From an uncultured Christensenellaceae bacterium (GTDB lineage Bacteria > Bacillota > Clostridia > Christensenellales > Borkfalkiaceae): a DNA stretch of 15,172 nucleotides. The position numbers and the translations under genes are program-made. Below the pieces are notes generated by a model. It saw nothing but the letters and a program-made list of their open reading frames with translations. It searched no databases and was not told where the DNA came from. The stretch is taken from NCBI GenBank assembly GCA_910587625.1, contig CAJUMW010000026.1, forward strand, positions 1 through 15,172. The letters are read 5' to 3'. This document shows, piece after piece, positions 12,388 to 15,172 of this stretch (position 1 is its first letter; the number at the start of each line of letters is the position of its first letter).

Positions 12388-12689
12388 ATTGGACGGAAAT
12401 AATCCGCAGCGGCTCGCTCGCAGGGCTTACTCCGTGTGAAATATGGGAACTCGAGCTCTGGGAATACAATGCGTTTGTGGGCGCATATGAAGAGCGGAGA
12501 AAAAACGATACGGCAAACGCCATAATGACGGGTTATTATGCCGCTTACTATAATAATGCAGGTAAAAAGGCTAAAAATCCCAACGAGCTAATTAAAAATC
12601 TCTTTGCACGTAAACAGTCCGTAGAAGAGGGATTAGATAATATAAAGAGAATTAAAGAATTAGAACAAAGAGGTCAAAATGAAAAATAA
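12034..12689 (+). CDS. Tail assembly chaperone GT, -1 frameshift product
   Basis: The frame is changed at the slippery heptamer at 12342-12348: residues 1-105 come from the G frame, then 113 residues from the -1 frame, for 218 in all. The second part (NWTEIIRSGSLAGLTPCEIW, then NAFVGAYEERRKND) has the composition of T domains, ending in basic and helical residues. This reading frame has no start codon with a ribosome binding site at its head and is open from before the shift point, which is what the G/GT arrangement predicts. In lambda, GT binds both the tape measure and the tube subunits, and the G to GT ratio matters for tail assembly. The end overlaps the tape measure start by 11 nt. Confidence 0.85.
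12342..12370 (+). promoter_or_regulatory. Programmed -1 ribosomal frameshift signal
   Basis: A AAA AAG (12342-12348), in G-frame codons GAA AAA AAG, is the best-known bacterial slippery heptamer. After a 7-nt spacer, GCAGC (12356-12360) pairs with GCTGC (12366-12370) around AGGGA, a short stimulatory hairpin at standard spacing. A purine-rich Shine-Dalgarno-like run (GGAGGAGGAGG, about 12315-12325) lies about 16 nt upstream and could add to the effect, although the usual spacing is shorter. Confidence 0.88.
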
Positions 12690-13833
12690 TAGCGTCATTG
12701 ACAGTAAACAGTCTATTAATGAGTTAAATAATTTGCAAGCCGCGTCTGAAAAAACCAAAACACAATTGGTAAACGACGGTCAACAGATTGCGAGTGTAAT
12801 GAATACTCTTACGCCTTTTATAGGTAACGCATCGCAACAAATTGATATGATGTCGATTGCAGTAGATAACTTAAATATTAAGTTAAATCAAAGCATTGCA
12901 AATATGCAAGGTTTGACAAGCGCGATAAACGAAAACATATTATCGATGATGTTGCATGCAGCTCAAACTTTAATTAATTCGGAAGTGAATTTAATGTTTG
13001 ATGCAAGTGTTTTGCAAGTAAAAAGCAATATGGATCTGTATTCTCAAAGTATTTTGGGGAATTCAGCGGTTTTAGATATCAATAAACTGTCTGCCGAAAT
13101 GCTTATAGAGACAAACACGGCGTTGAATGATTTAATTAATCTGTTGACTCAATCAATAGATTTGCATGCGTTTAGTGTGTTGACAAATTCCTCTGTTATA
13201 AGTGATAACACGGCGTCGGTAGCCGAAAATAAAGCAGCTACAGATGATAATATTGCAGCGAAAATGACTTTTGCGGCGCTTGAATCGACTATACAAGTAT
13301 TAACATCTGGTTTGACTATAGCGACCGAGGCGCTTAATCTCGTAAAAGTAAAAGAGGAAATTCAATCCAAAAAGAATGCTGCCGCAAACGGAGTAGAAGC
13401 GGCGTCAAAATTGGGGCTTGCGGGAGCAAGTGCAGCCGCGCAAGCGGCAAAAGGTATTGCCGGCATAGGCATAGCCTTGGCTTGTTTGGCGACTATCGGT
13501 ACGATTGTTGCGACAATAAAATCATTTGTATTACCGGGAATGGCAACGGGCGGCGTAGTATCATCTCCCACAGTAACGCTTGTCGGAGAGGGCAGGTATC
13601 CCGAAGCGGTAGTGCCCTTGGGTGACAGTCCGCAGTTTGCCGAAATGAAAACAGATATCGCAAACGCGGTGCTTATGGGTCTTTCAGCAATGAATAGACA
13701 AGGCTCGACTCAAAACGCGCCCTCGGAAGTGGTTTTAAACGTAGATGGTTCGCGCCTTGCAAGAGTACTGCTTCCTCAACTCGGTAAAGAAAAACGCCGC
13801 ATGGGCTATAATGCGGCATTAAAGGAGGTTTAA
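12679..13833 (+). CDS. Short tail tape measure protein
   Basis: A 384-residue tape measure protein, which sets tail length and helps deliver cargo. The first 200 residues are Asn/Gln-rich and helical (LTPFIGNASQQIDMMSIAVDN). A membrane-like helix, IGIALACLATIGTIVATI (about 257-274), follows. The C-terminal MATGGVVSSPTVTLVGEG then AVVPLGD is the signature of tape measure C-termini. It is very short: at 0.15 nm per residue, tail length would be under 60 nm, whereas siphophages usually have 600-2000 residues. The Ala-rich stretch just before the hydrophobic helix (AAAQAAKGIAG) is also typical. It overlaps the GT gene by 11 nt and is followed at once by an AAGGAGG site. Confidence 0.85.
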   Translation: MKNNSVIDSKQSINELNNLQAASEKTKTQLVNDGQQIASVMNTLTPFIGNASQQIDMMSIAVDNLNIKLNQSIANMQGLTSAINENILSMMLHAAQTLINSEVNLMFDASVLQVKSNMDLYSQSILGNSAVLDINKLSAEMLIETNTALNDLINLLTQSIDLHAFSVLTNSSVISDNTASVAENKAATDDNIAAKMTFAALESTIQVLTSGLTIATEALNLVKVKEEIQSKKNAAANGVEAASKLGLAGASAAAQAAKGIAGIGIALACLATIGTIVATIKSFVLPGMATGGVVSSPTVTLVGEGRYPEAVVPLGDSPQFAEMKTDIANAVLMGLSAMNRQGSTQNAPSEVVLNVDGSRLARVLLPQLGKEKRRMGYNAALKEV

Positions 13834-14283
13834 ATGCGTACTGATTATATCTATTTAAAAGTAATATTCAACGCCTCAAACGGCAGCGAATACGCCTATA
13901 ATTTTGTAAAAGACGAGGTTATAAACGGTGAAGTTTATAATCTTTTGCCGAGCTCCGTATCTCCTGCGAACGAACTTTTAAAAAGCGCTGACCGTTCTTT
14001 GGACGGCACTATGAACGTGGACATAACGGGCGTAAAAACATCGCTTGAAATTACTTTCAGTTATCTCGAAGATAAAGATTTTCAGCTCGTTACAGACGTT
14101 TTTGATTTAGCGGAACAGGCGGAAAAATATCCCGACGGCATTACCGTTGAATATTTCGATATAAAGGATTCAGGTGCAAAAAAGAGAATTAACTGTTTTA
14201 TAGATAGCGTCAATTTTACGCCGTATATCTTAAACGACACCATAGCCTGGCGCGACGTCAAAATAAACCTTGTGGAAATTTAA
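13834..14283 (+). CDS. DUF6711-like distal tail protein
   Basis: A 149-residue beta-rich protein. A start codon directly abuts the tape measure stop codon and AAGGAGG precedes it. ADRSLDGTMNVDITGVKTSL, then ITFSYLEDKDFQLV, TVEYFD and the ending NDTIAWRDVKINLVEI match the order I recall for DUF6711: S-x-x-R-x-x-x-G-M, a K-x-x-L-x-I-x-F/W strand, a Y-D strand, and a final W-x-x-x-x-x-x-L-I/V-E. These are found after the tape measure in Firmicutes phages and are taken as tail or baseplate-hub parts. No catalytic site is visible. Distal tail (Dit-like) is the alternative name for its likely role. Confidence 0.6.
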   Translation: MRTDYIYLKVIFNASNGSEYAYNFVKDEVINGEVYNLLPSSVSPANELLKSADRSLDGTMNVDITGVKTSLEITFSYLEDKDFQLVTDVFDLAEQAEKYPDGITVEYFDIKDSGAKKRINCFIDSVNFTPYILNDTIAWRDVKINLVEI

Positions 14284-14295
14284 GGAGGGGCTTTT

Positions 14296-15172
14296 ATGGA
14301 AAAACCGTACAGTATGCAAAGCCGAATAAGATTTCTGCAAGGCAGAGTAGACGTAAACTATTATAACGACGATACGAGTAACGAGGCAAAATATATTCCG
14401 CAAGAATCCCAAAACAATCCTGCGGCAGGCGATAATTTAAGCTATGTTGAAAAGTATGCAATGCAGGTTGTAAACGGTAAATTGCCGATGGATCAAACAA
14501 TAGCCGTGCTCGGCAACTCTGTTGATTCCGGTATAAACGACATTTTTGAGTATGCGGACGAATACGAGGAACTGAGAGTTAATAAAGAAGCAGAAAATAA
14601 AATCAGAATTATTAACAGACAGGTTAAAAGCTATGCAAATAGTCGGTTGGATACTGATTTTGTTCTTTGCAGCGAAAATGAAGCAAGCAAAATTTTTGAT
14701 AAAGAAAATAAAAATACTGACAAATCCGAAAACTCGGAAGATTTTGTTCAATCGGTAAGGGTAGGTTGGTTCGGTTCGCAAATCAGCGACGGCGAAGGTT
14801 TTTACGAAAACGACGATATACCCAAACTTACTATGCAGTACAGCGCGCCACGCGAGATAGACCATATGGTTATATCCGGTTATAACGCCCGCGACGAGTA
14901 TCCGCTGGAATTTAAGCTTGTTTATTATGAAGAAAACAGCGAAGAGCCTTGCGAAGTTACATATCTTGACAAAAATTTCTTTGAAAGCCGTATAACCGAA
15001 ATAGAGATAGAGGGCAAAGAAAACTTCAAACGCCGGGATTTTATACTCTATTTCGAGCCTGTTATCGCTAAAAGAATGGAGCTGCAGATTTACCGTTGGA
15101 ATACGGCTTATACAATTCCCAAAATAAATTACTTTGCAAGCGAACATATCGAATGTTATCTCGGCGATAAGC
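14296..15172 (+). CDS. Distal tail protein, incomplete at the right edge
   Basis: Open from the ATG at 14296, with AAGGAGGGG (14282-14290) just before it, to the edge: 292 residues without a stop. It begins MEKPYSMQSRIRFLQGRVD. A Lys/Asp/Glu/Asn-rich section near residues 130-155 looks like a linker. The following VRVGWFGSQISDGEGFYEND, then PKLTMQYSAPREIDHMVISG and EYPLEFKLVYYEE, forms a beta-rich module that I recall from tail-tip proteins of Clostridia phages (carrying W/F-G, P-K-L-T-x-x-Y and a D-E-Y-P strand). It may bind the host or shape the tip. The family is not identified. The operon clearly continues beyond the window. Confidence 0.75.
   Translation, partial: MEKPYSMQSRIRFLQGRVDVNYYNDDTSNEAKYIPQESQNNPAAGDNLSYVEKYAMQVVNGKLPMDQTIAVLGNSVDSGINDIFEYADEYEELRVNKEAENKIRIINRQVKSYANSRLDTDFVLCSENEASKIFDKENKNTDKSENSEDFVQSVRVGWFGSQISDGEGFYENDDIPKLTMQYSAPREIDHMVISGYNARDEYPLEFKLVYYEENSEEPCEVTYLDKNFFESRITEIEIEGKENFKRRDFILYFEPVIAKRMELQIYRWNTAYTIPKINYFASEHIECYLGDK

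Noticed and set aside
12083..12523. Minus-strand frame of 146 codons over the chaperone genes
   Set aside because: Antisense to the G/GT pair, with runs of Ser/Pro and no start signal.
14437..15147. Minus-strand open frame of 236 codons at the right end
   Set aside because: It is antisense to the incomplete tail gene at 14296, which has a strong ribosome binding site and continues the operon; the antisense product looks like random hydrophobic sequence.
1..15172. CRISPR array
   Set aside because: No regularly spaced direct repeats were seen anywhere in the window.

Overview
The window looks like accessory DNA from a low-GC Gram-positive bacterium, probably an uncultured, gut-type member of the Clostridia (Bacillota). 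The grounds are AT-rich coding sequence, strong AGGAG-type ribosome binding sites in much of it, sigma-A promoters close to TTGACA/TATAAT, Gram-positive Ku and stand-alone LigD-type ligase, and a siphovirus-like tail gene order common in Firmicutes phages. Lineage is an inference from style; there is no rRNA or core marker gene.

Four blocks can be told apart. (1) Positions 238-2532 hold a probable anti-phage pair: an ApeA-like HEPN protein with its own good promoter, then a DUF4238-like protein. A possible tRNA-end scar lies just upstream. (2) Positions 2839-7505 are a compact DNA-repair island: a small zinc ribbon protein, a small beta-rich protein, a Y-family translesion polymerase, a divergent SRAP/HMCES-type abasic-site protein, a frameshifted rhodanese, a rubredoxin, Ku, and an ATP-dependent ligase. 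Ku plus ligase is a minimal non-homologous end-joining system. The polymerase and SRAP protein would deal with damaged templates and abasic sites. Five of these genes share an unusual start: a -10-like hexamer exactly 6 nt before the ATG and no Shine-Dalgarno sequence, which suggests leaderless mRNAs under one control.

(3) Positions 7583-10600 are AT-richer and regulatory: an XRE-type repressor overlapping an ECF-like sigma factor, an exported papain-fold (C39-like) cysteine peptidase candidate, a single-pass membrane protein with an anti-sigma-like layout, and a small sigma-region-4-like protein flanked by two terminators. No described system is recognised here, and this is the best candidate for a new signalling unit.

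(4) From 10722 to the right edge runs one operon of tail genes: a coiled-coil protein resembling phage GP20 scaffolds at its N-terminus, tail terminator, tail tube, tail assembly chaperone with a textbook -1 frameshift site (A AAA AAG plus hairpin) making a G/GT pair, a very short tape measure protein, a DUF6711-like tail protein and a partial distal tail protein. No terminase, portal, protease or capsid gene lies where a phage would have them. The operon starts right after the sigma-like gene and its terminator. This fits a non-contractile tailocin or other tail-derived particle, possibly switched on by the regulators of block 3, but the head genes could also lie elsewhere.
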